From assembly GCA_944322885.1 (NCBI GenBank), contig CALUQH010000003.1:104779-168778 (forward strand): a stretch of 64,000 nucleotides of DNA, written 5' to 3'. The translations under genes and the position numbers were made by a program. Each line of letters opens with the position of its first letter. Position 1 is the first letter of the stretch. The notes under the pieces are model-generated. The model worked only from the letters and a program-made list of their open reading frames with translations, did not search any database and had not been told where the DNA came from. Source of the DNA: Candidatus Gastranaerophilales bacterium (GTDB lineage: Bacteria > Cyanobacteriota > Vampirovibrionia > Gastranaerophilales > Gastranaerophilaceae). Positions 34,459 to 43,312 of the stretch are shown here, piece by piece.

Positions 34459-36052
34459 TAGATACCTGTCTTTCTTTAACTTTAGCATCTGTTACAACAT
34501 TTGTTAAAAGGAAAGAAAATTCACTACCTTTATCAATTTTACTGTCAACCCAAATTTTTCCGTTATGAGCTTCTATAATCTGCCTTGATAAATACAAGCC
34601 CAATCCTGTTCCCGTAGAACGTTTTCTTGCGGTTCCCTGAGAAAATCTTTTGAATAAATTCGGAATATCAGCCTGTGGAATTCCATTGCCGTTATCGCTG
34701 ACAGAAAAAATAAAATCATTGTTTTGTGATTTTGCCAAAATTTTTATTTCGCCTCCCATATTAGTGTAATTAACTGCATTTCCGCAAAGATTTGTTATAA
34801 CACGTTTTATTTCCGCCCTGTCCGCATAGATATGAAGATTGTCAGGCAGTTCAAATGTAACAGAAAATTTTAAATTCTTTTTGTCAGCAAGCGGTTTTAA
34901 CTCTGTATAACACTGTTCTACAAGATCTTTTACAGGGAAAGCAGTTTTGCACAATGATAATTTACCGCTTTCAAATCTGTAAACCTCTAACAATGCATTA
35001 ACAAGGCCCAACAAATCTTCATTGCTCTGAAGCATTGTAGAAAGCAGAACTTTTTGTTTTTCATCAAGGGTTCCTATGGCACCTTCAAGGAAAAATTTTA
35101 AAGTCTGAATTGCAGCCAGCAAAGGTGTTCTCATATCGTGAGTCAGTGTAGCAATAAAATCATCTCTTAATCTTTCTGTTTCTTTTTGTACACTTACATC
35201 TCTTATAACACCGACAAACTTATCAAAATTGTTATCGCTGTCATTCGAAATAGCCGCAAAGCTTATCTCTACAGGTTTATGCTCACCGCTTAAAGAATTT
35301 ACAATAAAATAATCACGCAAGAGCACTTCTGACTTATCTCTGCCTAACCCGAAAATACATGATTTATTATCTTTTGCCGAATTCAGTTCCTTAACATTTG
35401 AATAGGCAATTTGCTGGAATTTTTTCTTTCGTAATGTCGATTCAGATAATCCAACAAGATTTTCACATGCAGGATTTACCTGTAATATATTACCTTCACC
35501 GTCAACTATAATAATTCCGTCTGCACAATAATTAATTATTCCTGAAAGTTTTTTATTAGCCTCTGCCAGATCTGCAGTACGCTCTGCAACAATTTTTTCA
35601 AGATTTTGTGAATAATCTTCCAACTTTAATTTTGCCTGTTCAAGTTCATCAATCTTATTTCTGAGATTTTCAAGCAGATGGCTTCTTTCAATCCCGTTGC
35701 GGATATTCATTATTAAATCATCATTATCCCACGGTTTCTCAATGTATTTATAAAGTCCGATTTCATTAATAGCTTTTATGGCATTTTCTTTGTCGGCGTA
35801 ACCCGTAAGCAAAATCATGCTGACCTCGGGATAAAGTTTTTTAGCAGCAGTAAGAAATTCCAACCCGTTCATCCCAGGCATCATAAAATCAGAAATAATA
35901 AGATCAGGGACATTAAATTTTAAAAAATCTAATGCTTCTTTCGGGGAATTAAACAAATGTATATCAGAATAGCCCTCAACTTTAAATAAAGCTTTAAAGG
36001 CAGAGGTAACTATTTTTTCATCGTCGACTATAACTATTTTACCATTATTCAT
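34451..36052 (-). CDS. Receiver-PAS-histidine kinase
   Basis: The 533-residue protein has an N-terminal receiver domain (IVDDEK, acceptor Asp in LIISDFMMPGMNG near 55, KPW), a coiled coil (about 120-165), a PAS domain (ADGIIIVDGEGNILQVNPAC), a HisKA box FIATLTHDMRTPL and an HATPase with N-box NLCGNAVNYT and GTGLGLYLSR. There is no membrane segment, so it acts in the cytoplasm and may take input through its receiver domain. It leads an operon with the NarL-type regulator and an exported protein. TATCAT six bases before the ATG suggests a leaderless mRNA. Confidence 0.95.
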   Translation of the reverse strand: MNNGKIVIVDDEKIVTSAFKALFKVEGYSDIHLFNSPKEALDFLKFNVPDLIISDFMMPGMNGLEFLTAAKKLYPEVSMILLTGYADKENAIKAINEIGLYKYIEKPWDNDDLIMNIRNGIERSHLLENLRNKIDELEQAKLKLEDYSQNLEKIVAERTADLAEANKKLSGIINYCADGIIIVDGEGNILQVNPACENLVGLSESTLRKKKFQQIAYSNVKELNSAKDNKSCIFGLGRDKSEVLLRDYFIVNSLSGEHKPVEISFAAISNDSDNNFDKFVGVIRDVSVQKETERLRDDFIATLTHDMRTPLLAAIQTLKFFLEGAIGTLDEKQKVLLSTMLQSNEDLLGLVNALLEVYRFESGKLSLCKTAFPVKDLVEQCYTELKPLADKKNLKFSVTFELPDNLHIYADRAEIKRVITNLCGNAVNYTNMGGEIKILAKSQNNDFIFSVSDNGNGIPQADIPNLFKRFSQGTARKRSTGTGLGLYLSRQIIEAHNGKIWVDSKIDKGSEFSFLLTNVVTDAKVKERQVSNG

Positions 36053-36058
36053 ACCAAT

Positions 36059-36064
36059 ATGATA
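36059..36064 (-). promoter_or_regulatory. -10 box TATCAT, six bases before the kinase ATG
   Basis: The minus strand reads TATCAT, ATTGGT, ATG with no RBS, the same layout as several other leaderless candidates here. Confidence 0.45.
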
Positions 36065-36169
36065 AGCTATTTTTTAATTTCGGACAAATTGTTTACAAAA
36101 TCGCAATAATTGGCCTTTGTTGACAAAATTTAAAAAAATGGTTATTATAAACAAAAAAAGGAGGTAAAA

Positions 36170-36983
36170 ATGTTTATACAAAAAGCTATTGAGACTGCCC
36201 CCCCCCCGAAAACACTTATTTAAAGCTCATTTATAGTATCTTTAACACATCTTTTTTAATTTTTAAAAGATTTTTTTCTGTCATTTTAGTTTTAAACGAA
36301 AATGTGAAGCTTTTACACTTGCTGAAGTTTTGGTAACTCTCAGCGTAATTGGGACAGTTGCTGCAATTACTATGCCAACACTTATTCAAAATCATCAAAA
36401 GAAAATTTATGTTACACAATTACGCAAAATATATAGTGAAATAGAACAAGCTTTTAAACAAGAAATAAACGATCATAATGCTATTAATTTAAAAGAGGCA
36501 GGATTTAAAAGTAAAGAATTTCTCAACAAGCACTTTAAGGTAATTCAATTTTGCGAAAGAGCATCTTGCTATGATGCCGACTACAAAAATATAAATGGGA
36601 AAACTATTACTACAGGTAAATTTGGATGGTTAAACGGAAATTGTATAATAATGGCAAGCGGTGCAGAAATATGTATTGACGGTCTTGGAAGAATTAACAC
36701 TTACAACGGATATTCTTCATATTACGGGATTACATTCATAGATGTTAACGGAAGTAAAAAACCAAACGTTATAGGCAGAGATGCATATTATATGATAAAT
36801 TGGGATGACGGAGTCCTAGATACACTAAACGCATCACCTGCATGCAGAACAAAGGGAATTTGTGACGGAGAATCACTCAAAGCAATAAGAGAATCCGGTA
36901 AAACATGTCAGGAAACAAACGGTTGGGGGGATCAAGCATGTTTCGGAAGATTATTAAACAATAATTGGGAGATTGATTACTAA
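36170..36983 (+). CDS. Type IV pilin-like protein, interrupted at a C10 tract and a second point
   Basis: AAGGAGGT precedes the ATG at 36170. The first frame (MFIQKAIETAPPPKTLI) stops at 36221 after 10 C bases. The pilin frame runs from 36267 to 36983, with EAFTLAEVLVTLSVIGTVAA and a VNGSKKPNVIGRDAYYM block like the pilin at 31652. It has no start codon before the helix. One extra C would open a middle frame to 36333, which overlaps the pilin frame, but a further -1 shift is needed, perhaps at the T7 run 36271-36277. So it is either a two-site variable gene or partly decayed. The first 14 leader residues resemble those of the 31652 gene. Confidence 0.6.
36198..36207 (+). repeat. C10 homopolymer tract in pilin leader
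   Basis: Ten consecutive C bases in the context GAGACTG-C10-GAAAAC. This matches the flanks of the C11 tract at 31680 (GAGACTCT-C11-GAAAG). Confidence 0.9.
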
Positions 36984-37010
36984 AAAAAGGAGGAATATTC
37001 CTCCTTTTTT
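36982..37010. terminator. Bidirectional terminator
   Basis: A perfect palindrome AAAAAAGGAGGAA-TA-TTCCTCCTTTTTT separates the convergent pilin and ferritin genes. Confidence 0.9.
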
Positions 37011-37013
37011 ACT

Positions 37014-37526
37014 TTAATTTTTATAAGAATGAGCTTTGTATTCGCGTTTGGCAAGTTCCTGATCCAGATGGAAAAGCGATGATTTCTCATCCCCGAACAT
37101 TTTTAACTTTGTAATTACATCTCTGGCATTTGCCTCTTCTTCAACTTGTTCGGATATATACCAGTTTATAAAATGCCTTGTTGCAAGATCGCATTCATCT
37201 TCACTCATTGAAGCAACGCAGTTAATACTGTCAGTTACAAATTTTTCATGCTCAAGTATTTTCTCAAATACCTGAAGCGGATTTTGAAAATCTCTTTGAG
37301 GAGCATCTATCTGCTCTAACTTAACTGTACCGTCACGCTCTATAATATAATCAAATAAAATCATTCCGTGGTCCATTTCTTCTTTAGCCTGAACTTTCGT
37401 CCAGTTAGAAAACCCGAATAATCCTATTTCATCAAAAAATGCTGACATAGCAAGATAAAGATACGCTGAATAAAATTCCTTATTAATCTGTGAATTTAAT
37501 ATATTTTCTACCTTTTCGTTAATCAC
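37014..37526 (-). CDS. Ferritin
   Basis: The protein is a four-helix ferritin of the bacterial FtnA type. NKEFYSAYLYLAMSAFFDE and AKEEMDHGMILFDYI carry ferroxidase-site Glu/His residues, and FINWYISEQVEEEANARDV carries the second half. It oxidises and stores iron. I start at the GTG at 37526 (VINEKVENIL), which follows GGGAGGG and overlaps the desulfoferrodoxin stop by eight bases. This gives about 170 residues, the usual length. The pairing with a superoxide reductase implies an oxidative stress and iron operon. Confidence 0.93.
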   Translation of the reverse strand: MINEKVENILNSQINKEFYSAYLYLAMSAFFDEIGLFGFSNWTKVQAKEEMDHGMILFDYIIERDGTVKLEQIDAPQRDFQNPLQVFEKILEHEKFVTDSINCVASMSEDECDLATRHFINWYISEQVEEEANARDVITKLKMFGDEKSSLFHLDQELAKREYKAHSYKN

Positions 37527-37911
37527 TTTCGCCCTCCCATAAACCGTGTAAATTGCAAAATTCGCGGGCAAGGGTTTTACCTAACTTTTTCTCTAAAATC
37601 ATTTTAGGCTCCTGTCCCGGATGTAAATATTGAAGCTGAACGTGGTTTTTATCTTCAGAAATAGTTTCAATAAACATTATGTAATGTTCGTCTGTCATCG
37701 GATGCAAAACTTCACCGACTCTGACTTCGTCATTGTTATCTTCATTTTTAACAAAAACAGGAATATGTTTTTCAAAAATTGCTTCTTCCCTGTTTTGACC
37801 GTTAACTTTTTGCATTGGCTGACCGCAGCATACTAGCTCTCCGTCGCCGGTGAGTATAAGTTCAACAAGATTACCGCAGATTTCGCATCTGTACAAATCT
37901 AGTCTTTCCAT
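37519..37911 (-). CDS. dfx: Desulfoferrodoxin (superoxide reductase)
   Basis: From the ATG at 37911 (GGAG upstream) the 130-residue protein has an N-terminal desulforedoxin centre, YRCEICGNLVELI with CCGQPM, and a C-terminal neelaredoxin centre with EKHIPV, HPMTDEHYI and CNLHGLW supplying the His4-Cys iron ligands. It reduces superoxide to peroxide without making oxygen, typical of anaerobes. The downstream ferritin is translationally coupled. Confidence 0.95.
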   Translation of the reverse strand: MERLDLYRCEICGNLVELILTGDGELVCCGQPMQKVNGQNREEAIFEKHIPVFVKNEDNNDEVRVGEVLHPMTDEHYIMFIETISEDKNHVQLQYLHPGQEPKMILEKKLGKTLAREFCNLHGLWEGESD

Positions 37912-38010
37912 TATTTCTCCTTTCAACATATTATTAACCCGTATCGAACAATTTTTGCATTCTCCAAATGTCTATAAAAATTCAAAAAAAAAGATAAATT
38001 AGAAAAATAA

Positions 38011-38040
38011 TTGAATATATTCAAAATTTCATGTTAGAAT
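38011..38040 (+). promoter_or_regulatory. Promoter of the SRP RNA
   Basis: TTGAAT (38011-38016), an 18-base spacer and an extended -10 TGTTAGAAT (38032-38040) would start transcription near 38047, the predicted 5' end of the RNA. Confidence 0.55.
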
Positions 38041-38046
38041 ATAATC

Positions 38047-38303
38047 AGCCGTGCTCCACGGGGAATTGCAATCCCTCGACCCGAAGCCTAGGCGGGGTGC
38101 AGAGCCTGTTGTGAGGATGTGGCGGTTAACTTTGATAAATTTGATATTGCTGACGTTTAAGGATGCAGCGGCGTAAGCTGTCGAACCGTGTCAGGATGGA
38201 AACATAGCAGCACTAAGACAATACTTGCGGGTGTTGTGTTATTAAAAAGAGATATCAGATTTAAAGATTTTTACCGGTATGTTCGATAGACAGTGGCACG
38301 GCT
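38047..38303 (+). ncRNA. ffs: Signal recognition particle RNA, long bacterial form
   Basis: The ends AGCCGTGC (38047-38054) and GCACGGCT (38296-38303) pair. Inside is the conserved Ffh-binding hairpin, CAGGATGGAAACATAGCAGCA, with the asymmetric-loop AGCAG and a GAAA tetraloop. The 5' part (GGGGAATTGCAATCCC, CCCGAAGCC) can form an Alu-like domain. At about 257 nt it is the long form known from Bacillus-type bacteria and cyanobacterial relatives, not the short 4.5S form. It guides membrane proteins to SecY. Confidence 0.9.
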
Positions 38304-38317
38304 TTTAAACAAAAAAA

Positions 38318-38346
38318 GCCTCCTTATTCAGGAGGTAAATTTTGTT
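38318..38346 (+). terminator. Terminator after the SRP RNA
   Basis: CCTCCT (38319-38324) pairs with AGGAGG (38330-38335), followed by TAAATTTTGTTTT. Confidence 0.65.
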
Positions 38347-38431
38347 TTAGGAAGGTAGGAATAGGAATTTTAAGTCTCTCTCTTATTTAAATAAATCTCT
38401 CTTTTAATATCCTTGTATTTATTTAATCTAT

Positions 38432-38447
38432 ATATATAAAGTATATA
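38432..38447. promoter_or_regulatory. ATATATAAAGTATATA motif, copy 3
   Basis: This copy is an exact 16-base match to copy 1 at 1131-1146. It lies about 110 bases upstream of the small gene at 38558, with a TTTGTTACAAAAATT element in between. Confidence 0.4.
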
Positions 38448-38557
38448 TTCAAACTTCAATTTCAAAGATTACCCAATTTGTTACAAAAATTAATACTTGA
38501 TTTTATATATAGACCGTATTATAATTTAAAAGGTAGGAGACATAGTAGGAGTTAGGA

Positions 38558-38809
38558 ATGTTAGTTTCTTCAATTGCCCGTCTAAATGTACATAATACTC
38601 TGAATAATTCAGCATCTTTACAAAATAATAATTTATCTAATTCTGCACATACATTTGGCGGAGAACATGAATTAAACATGTTAAACAAAATTGACAATAA
38701 ATTAAGTCTTGATTTACTGACAAATAAATTATTGTATAGAGTAAATTATTTGCAGGAAAAATTCTCGGGAAATCACTGCGAAAAAAAATCTCTTAATGTT
38801 CTCGCATAA
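38558..38809 (+). CDS. Small hypothetical protein, Asn/Leu-rich
   Basis: The 83-residue protein begins MLVSSIARLNVHNTLNNSAS and has a hydrophilic N-terminal half with the pattern AHTFGGEHE, then a helical C-terminal half. AGGAG lies six bases before the ATG. No family is recognised. The 254-base upstream region holds the SRP terminator, the repeated 16-mer and a palindromic TTTGTTACAAA. Its stop is six bases from the convergent MFS gene. Confidence 0.6.
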   Translation: MLVSSIARLNVHNTLNNSASLQNNNLSNSAHTFGGEHELNMLNKIDNKLSLDLLTNKLLYRVNYLQEKFSGNHCEKKSLNVLA

Positions 38810-38814
38810 TCTTT

Positions 38815-39987
38815 TTATTTGTTTTCTTTAAATAATTCTTTAACAAGAAGTGAGCATAATGCCGGTATTACAGCAACAAAGATTAAAACATTTGTTATAC
38901 CGAAATTTTCAGCTACAAAGCCTAAAAGCGACATGACCACAGCCACAATACCCCAGGAAAAACCATTTATAAATCCTGATATAATACTTTTATATTCCGG
39001 CAGAACGTTTTGCGCCATAACCATAGTAACAGGTGTTGCCATCATAGTTATAAATCCCATAACGACAAAAATAACAAGTGATAAGGCGGGATGAGATTTA
39101 TATGTGAGAACAAATAATATCATCAGAGGCAAGGTTGAAATCATGGATATATAAAATACATTTGCAGCTCCAATACGCCTTTCTACAGCATTACTGATTA
39201 AAGAACCTATACCGCCGGCAAATATAAATAAAAATAATGCCAACCCGATATAAAAAGGTTTATACCCCATATTTTTCCACAAGAAAGGAAGAAGTATAAA
39301 ACAAGATGACATTATCATTGTTTTAAGCATAGCAATAACATTCAGGATATTCAGTTTTCTGGTTGTTAAAATTTTTACAAATGCTGCTTTAAAATCAATT
39401 TTTGATATTACAGATTCGGACAAAGACAATTTAGGAACAAAATTAAACATCAGCAAAGCCCAGATAATGCCAATAAATGTCATTAACGGCATTTTACCCA
39501 TTCCTAAAAATTGTGTTATTCCCGAAGAAATAATCGGACCGCATGAATACCCGAGAGTTCCCATTGCAACAAAAACAGCCATTGATTTTCCAGGATTTAC
39601 TCTATCTGCAAATCTTGAAGCAAAACCAAGAGCTTGCGGGTGAAAAAGACTTGAACCAATGCTTCCTATGATAATAAATGATATCAGAACTAAAATATGA
39701 TTTGAAATAGCCGATAAGGGAATAAAAATTGATGATAGAATTAACCCCCAGAATATAAAAGAACGTTTTACTATATTATCTGCAAAATAACCGAATAACG
39801 GCTGTAATAATGAAGAAAAAATATGCGAAATTGTTAAAATAATTGTTGCAATTGCCATAGATAACCCGATTTTTGCAGCAATAAAAGGCATAATAGGATT
39901 CAAAACGCCTGTATAAATATCATTTATAAAATGAGCAGCGCTCAACCAGATAAGTGCTTTTCTGTCAGAGGGTAAATTTTTATTCAT
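38815..39987 (-). CDS. MFS transporter, fosmidomycin-resistance (Fsr) type
   Basis: From the ATG at 39987 the 390-residue protein has twelve hydrophobic segments. Its N-terminal half fits the Fsr family: AAHFINDIYTGVLNPIMPFI, LFGYFADNIVKRS, SSLFHPQALGFASRFA and GYSCGPIISSGI. Fsr proteins are proton-driven drug or metabolite exporters; the substrate here is not readable. The longer frame starts with TTG over the lgt stop. It follows lgt by 35 bases on the same strand. Confidence 0.85.
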   Translation of the reverse strand: MNKNLPSDRKALIWLSAAHFINDIYTGVLNPIMPFIAAKIGLSMAIATIILTISHIFSSLLQPLFGYFADNIVKRSFIFWGLILSSIFIPLSAISNHILVLISFIIIGSIGSSLFHPQALGFASRFADRVNPGKSMAVFVAMGTLGYSCGPIISSGITQFLGMGKMPLMTFIGIIWALLMFNFVPKLSLSESVISKIDFKAAFVKILTTRKLNILNVIAMLKTMIMSSCFILLPFLWKNMGYKPFYIGLALFLFIFAGGIGSLISNAVERRIGAANVFYISMISTLPLMILFVLTYKSHPALSLVIFVVMGFITMMATPVTMVMAQNVLPEYKSIISGFINGFSWGIVAVVMSLLGFVAENFGITNVLIFVAVIPALCSLLVKELFKENK

Positions 39988-40022
39988 AACAAAATAGATT
40001 AAACGCCAAATATAGATAAAAA

Positions 40023-40808
40023 TCAACTAATCTTACGTTTCAAAAGAAAAGCCAATGAAATGGAAGCCAAAATAATTGTAACCAGAGAAATAATCTGCGC
40101 GACAGGAAAACCTGCAATATTCAAAACACTGTCAATTCTGTAATGTTCAACAAAAATTCTTGCAATTGAATATAGAATTAAATACAGACAGGCCAGAGTT
40201 CCCGGTCTGCTTGTAAACTTTTTAAAGTTTTTATATAGAATTAAAAAAATCAGAAAATCAAGAATACTTTCATATAAAAAAGCCGGATGAAAATATTCAA
40301 AATTAATATACTCTACGGGCCTGTGAGATATAGGAATATACAATTTCCAAGGCAATTCTGTCGGCATACCGAATGCCTCGGAATTGAAAAAATTTCCCCA
40401 CCGTCCTATACTTTGCGCTAGAGCAGTTCCGCAAAAAAATACATCCAGAAGTTTTAAAAATGACATTTTATACTTTTGGGCAAAATAATATAATGCAAGT
40501 ATTCCTACAATAATCATCCCGTGAATAGACAACCCGCCCTGTCTTATATTAAAAATTTCAACAGGATGAACCGAATAATAAGAGAGATTAACAAGGCAAT
40601 AATACAATCTAGCCCCTGCAATCCCTATTATAATAATGAACGGAGAAAATTCTATTATCTTTTCGGCATTCTTTGAATCGTAAAATTTTTGATACAATAG
40701 AAAAGCCGAATAAACACCGGTAAGGATTGCAAATGCCAAAATAATACCATAATAATAAACTGGGAATCCAAAAATCCTAAATGCAATTTCTCCCGGTGAT
40801 TGAAACAT
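40023..40808 (-). CDS. lgt: Prolipoprotein diacylglyceryl transferase
   Basis: The 261-residue protein has seven membrane segments and the Lgt signatures GARLYYCLVN, GGLSIHGMIIVG and GRWGNFFNSEAFG, with the catalytic Arg and the phosphatidylglycerol-binding region. It attaches diacylglycerol to the lipobox cysteine of prolipoproteins. It follows a TPR lipoprotein gene by 11 bases, so its operon partner may be one of its substrates. Confidence 0.96.
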   Translation of the reverse strand: MFQSPGEIAFRIFGFPVYYYGIILAFAILTGVYSAFLLYQKFYDSKNAEKIIEFSPFIIIIGIAGARLYYCLVNLSYYSVHPVEIFNIRQGGLSIHGMIIVGILALYYFAQKYKMSFLKLLDVFFCGTALAQSIGRWGNFFNSEAFGMPTELPWKLYIPISHRPVEYINFEYFHPAFLYESILDFLIFLILYKNFKKFTSRPGTLACLYLILYSIARIFVEHYRIDSVLNIAGFPVAQIISLVTIILASISLAFLLKRKIS

Positions 40809-40819
40809 AAATTTCTCTG

Positions 40820-41422
40820 CTACTCTGCTTTGTGAACATTATCAGCAAGCAACTGCTGAAGCTCTTTTATTTTATTTTCTACGTATGATCTGTCATCAAC
40901 AGTACCTACTTTATCAAGATATAAGCCATAATCAGATATAGCATCATTTAAAAGGTTTGTTAACATTTGCTTTTCATTTTCCGAGAATTCTTTTTTTGAA
41001 TTTTCAGAAATAGTATCAGGTTCATCAGACTCATCTTTTTCGATTTTTTCTATAGTATTATCATCATTAACTTTTACAAAACCTGATATTATATCTTTTG
41101 CCAAATTTTCCTCGCAAACAGCCAGAGAATAATAAGAATCAGGGAAATCAGGATTTAATTTAATTGCAATATCATAAGTCTTAATAGCATTGGCATAATC
41201 CTCAGCCTTAGTATAGGCAACTGCAAGATTATATTGAGTTTCAAACACACTGCCGTCTAAATCAACACTTGATTTTAATCGTTCAATGGCAGATACATAA
41301 TCTCCTTTGTCCATAAACTCTTTTGCTTTATTATTTAATTCCTGAACAGCAAAATTGTTAATACATGCCGTGGATATTACTGAAATAAACAAGATACTAG
41401 CTAGTAAAAAAGCTTTTTTCAT
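40820..41422 (-). CDS. TPR-repeat lipoprotein
   Basis: The 200-residue protein has a lipoprotein signal ending ISTAC (Cys20). Two to three TPR motifs follow (AKEFMDKGDYVSAIERLKSS, YNLAVAYTKAEDYANAIKTYD, PDFPDSYYSLAVCEENLA). An acidic linker and a final helix close the protein. TPR lipoproteins usually scaffold envelope complexes. It is co-directional with lgt downstream. GAGG and a TATTAT box both precede the ATG. Confidence 0.88.
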   Translation of the reverse strand: MKKAFLLASILFISVISTACINNFAVQELNNKAKEFMDKGDYVSAIERLKSSVDLDGSVFETQYNLAVAYTKAEDYANAIKTYDIAIKLNPDFPDSYYSLAVCEENLAKDIISGFVKVNDDNTIEKIEKDESDEPDTISENSKKEFSENEKQMLTNLLNDAISDYGLYLDKVGTVDDRSYVENKIKELQQLLADNVHKAE

Positions 41423-41531
41423 GCTATAATAATCCTCATAAAATCATCCGTGTTTTTAATTATAAAATAATCATTAATATTTGGCAAATTTTATAAAAAA
41501 AGTTACAATACGGATAAATAAGAGGTATAAT

Positions 41532-41798
41532 ATGTCTGAAGAAAAAGTGATAAAATTAGGAGCAAAAAGAGATAAAAAATCAGAAAAAACCGAGCATGAG
41601 CATAACCATGAAGACCTTGTTTATTGCAGTTTTTGTCACAGACCCAACACTCAGGTTTTGAAGATGGTTCAGGGCCCTGGAGTAAATATTTGCTCCGAAT
41701 GTGCCATGATTGCAGTACAGTATCTTATACTTAATGACAGAATGCCTTCTGCCGAAGCTCAGCAGATACTTGATGCTTTTTGGGGGAAAGCACGATAA
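41532..41798 (+). CDS. Stand-alone ClpX-type zinc-binding domain protein
   Basis: From the ATG at 41532 (AGAGG upstream) the 88-residue protein has a His/Glu-rich N-terminus (EHEHNHED) and a C4 zinc finger with Cys32, Cys35, Cys54 and Cys57 (YCSFCHRP, NICSEC). This spacing matches the ClpX zinc-binding domain, which in ClpX dimerises and binds adaptors and substrates. No AAA+ ATPase follows; only a short helix remains. It may compete with or deliver substrate to ClpX. Its stop overlaps the next gene by one base (TAATG). Confidence 0.85.
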   Translation: MSEEKVIKLGAKRDKKSEKTEHEHNHEDLVYCSFCHRPNTQVLKMVQGPGVNICSECAMIAVQYLILNDRMPSAEAQQILDAFWGKAR

Positions 41799-43312
41799 TG
41801 CCAGAGAAATCAGAACTTAATCCCTTTGAAATAAAGGCTGAAATATCAAATATTCTTACAAAACTTTCTGATGTAAAAGATTTCGAAAGCTATAAGGTGC
41901 ATTATAGAATGCTTGACATACAGAGCGATAAAAATATTATCGTAAAGCTTCTGTTTAAAGAGATTAACACTCCGCAAAAAAATCCGGAACTGCTCAAATT
42001 TCTTATTGCACGTTACTGTCCGAAAGACGAGCTTGTAGAACGCTTATGGAGTATTATAAAAAATAACCTGGCTTCAAATAATGCAAAAATATTTGTACTG
42101 GATCTTCTCAGGGATATTGATGCCAATTGGTCTTACGAGCAATGTGATAAATATTTAGACAATCCTGACGAACTGGTTAATTCTGATACAAAAAAAATTC
42201 TCGACAATGCAATTGCTAATCCCGAAGTTCAGATAGATTTTCTGGATTTTTTAAACTCATTGCCTGATTCTGACCAGATTATATTATTAGAGTCGCTTGC
42301 CGCTGATTATTCGCAAAATGAGCTGGCAAATATGCTTATTCCCGTATTTTTATCTATGTCAGATACTGAAACAGGTAGAAAAGCACTTGAAATTCTTGGA
42401 AATTCTAAATCACAGCTTGCGTACCATGCACTAAATACTGCACTTGAGTCCGTAAAAGATGAGCTTAAACCTGCTATAAAAAAGAACCTGTCAGTATTAA
42501 AACTTGCAGGAATAAGAGAAGATAATTCTCTTGAATTTTACAAAGATTTACTAAAGGATTCAAAACCGTATAAGATTTGTATTACTTACCCAGACGGACA
42601 TGGAAATCAGGCAGTTATTGTTTCTAGAATAAAAAAAACAGGGGCAATACAGTTCGTAGCAATTGTAATTGACGATTACAAAGGTATACGTGATTGTTTC
42701 GGCTTTAACGAAATTTCCAAATTTGAATGCAATACAATTATCGAACGTTTTTACAGGGCGCAAAGAGCCCTTGAATTAGATCCCGGAGTATTAAAATCAA
42801 TTCTTTTATCTGCGGAAAAAATTTCAGCTGATAGATTACCTTATGAATATGTCTGCTGGAAAAATCTGCTTGCAGATATTGAAACTATACCTTTAAAATT
42901 GAATTATAGTCAGGAAAAACTATCGCAAGACGAATTTGAAACTATTTTAAAATCTGATTTTACGGATTACTGGTTCCTAAACAGCACATACAGCGATGAA
43001 TACGAAAAGTTTTTAAAGGAACTTGCCCTAATTACACCGGAAGATTATGACAAATTTATAGATAAAAATGTTGAAAAAGTATTTTTTGACAGTGAATTTA
43101 ACATCTGGCATGAAAGAATTATGCACACAGCAATATTAAAACATTTTACAGGAGATTATAAGACTGCAAAAAATTTATGTTCACTGTATAATGATAAAAA
43201 GCTTGTACGCGAATTTTTCAAAAATATCTTAAGAAAAAGTATTTACGAGTATTATTTTGCAAAAAACGAAAAAGAAAAAGTCAGTGCAATTGAAGAAATG
43301 TGGGTAAAATAA
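41798..43312 (+). CDS. Large HEAT-like hypothetical protein
   Basis: The 504-residue protein begins MPEKSELNPFEIKAEISN. The first 240 residues are short repeated helices of HEAT/ARM style (LKFLIARYCPKDELVERLW, GRKALEILGNSKSQLAYHAL). The rest includes a stranded part (ICITYPDGHGNQAVIVSRI) and helices. I recognise no catalytic motif. It overlaps by one base with both its neighbours, so it is tightly coupled to the ClpX-zinc-finger protein and ruvX and is likely made with them. Confidence 0.75.
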   Translation: MPEKSELNPFEIKAEISNILTKLSDVKDFESYKVHYRMLDIQSDKNIIVKLLFKEINTPQKNPELLKFLIARYCPKDELVERLWSIIKNNLASNNAKIFVLDLLRDIDANWSYEQCDKYLDNPDELVNSDTKKILDNAIANPEVQIDFLDFLNSLPDSDQIILLESLAADYSQNELANMLIPVFLSMSDTETGRKALEILGNSKSQLAYHALNTALESVKDELKPAIKKNLSVLKLAGIREDNSLEFYKDLLKDSKPYKICITYPDGHGNQAVIVSRIKKTGAIQFVAIVIDDYKGIRDCFGFNEISKFECNTIIERFYRAQRALELDPGVLKSILLSAEKISADRLPYEYVCWKNLLADIETIPLKLNYSQEKLSQDEFETILKSDFTDYWFLNSTYSDEYEKFLKELALITPEDYDKFIDKNVEKVFFDSEFNIWHERIMHTAILKHFTGDYKTAKNLCSLYNDKKLVREFFKNILRKSIYEYYFAKNEKEKVSAIEEMWVK

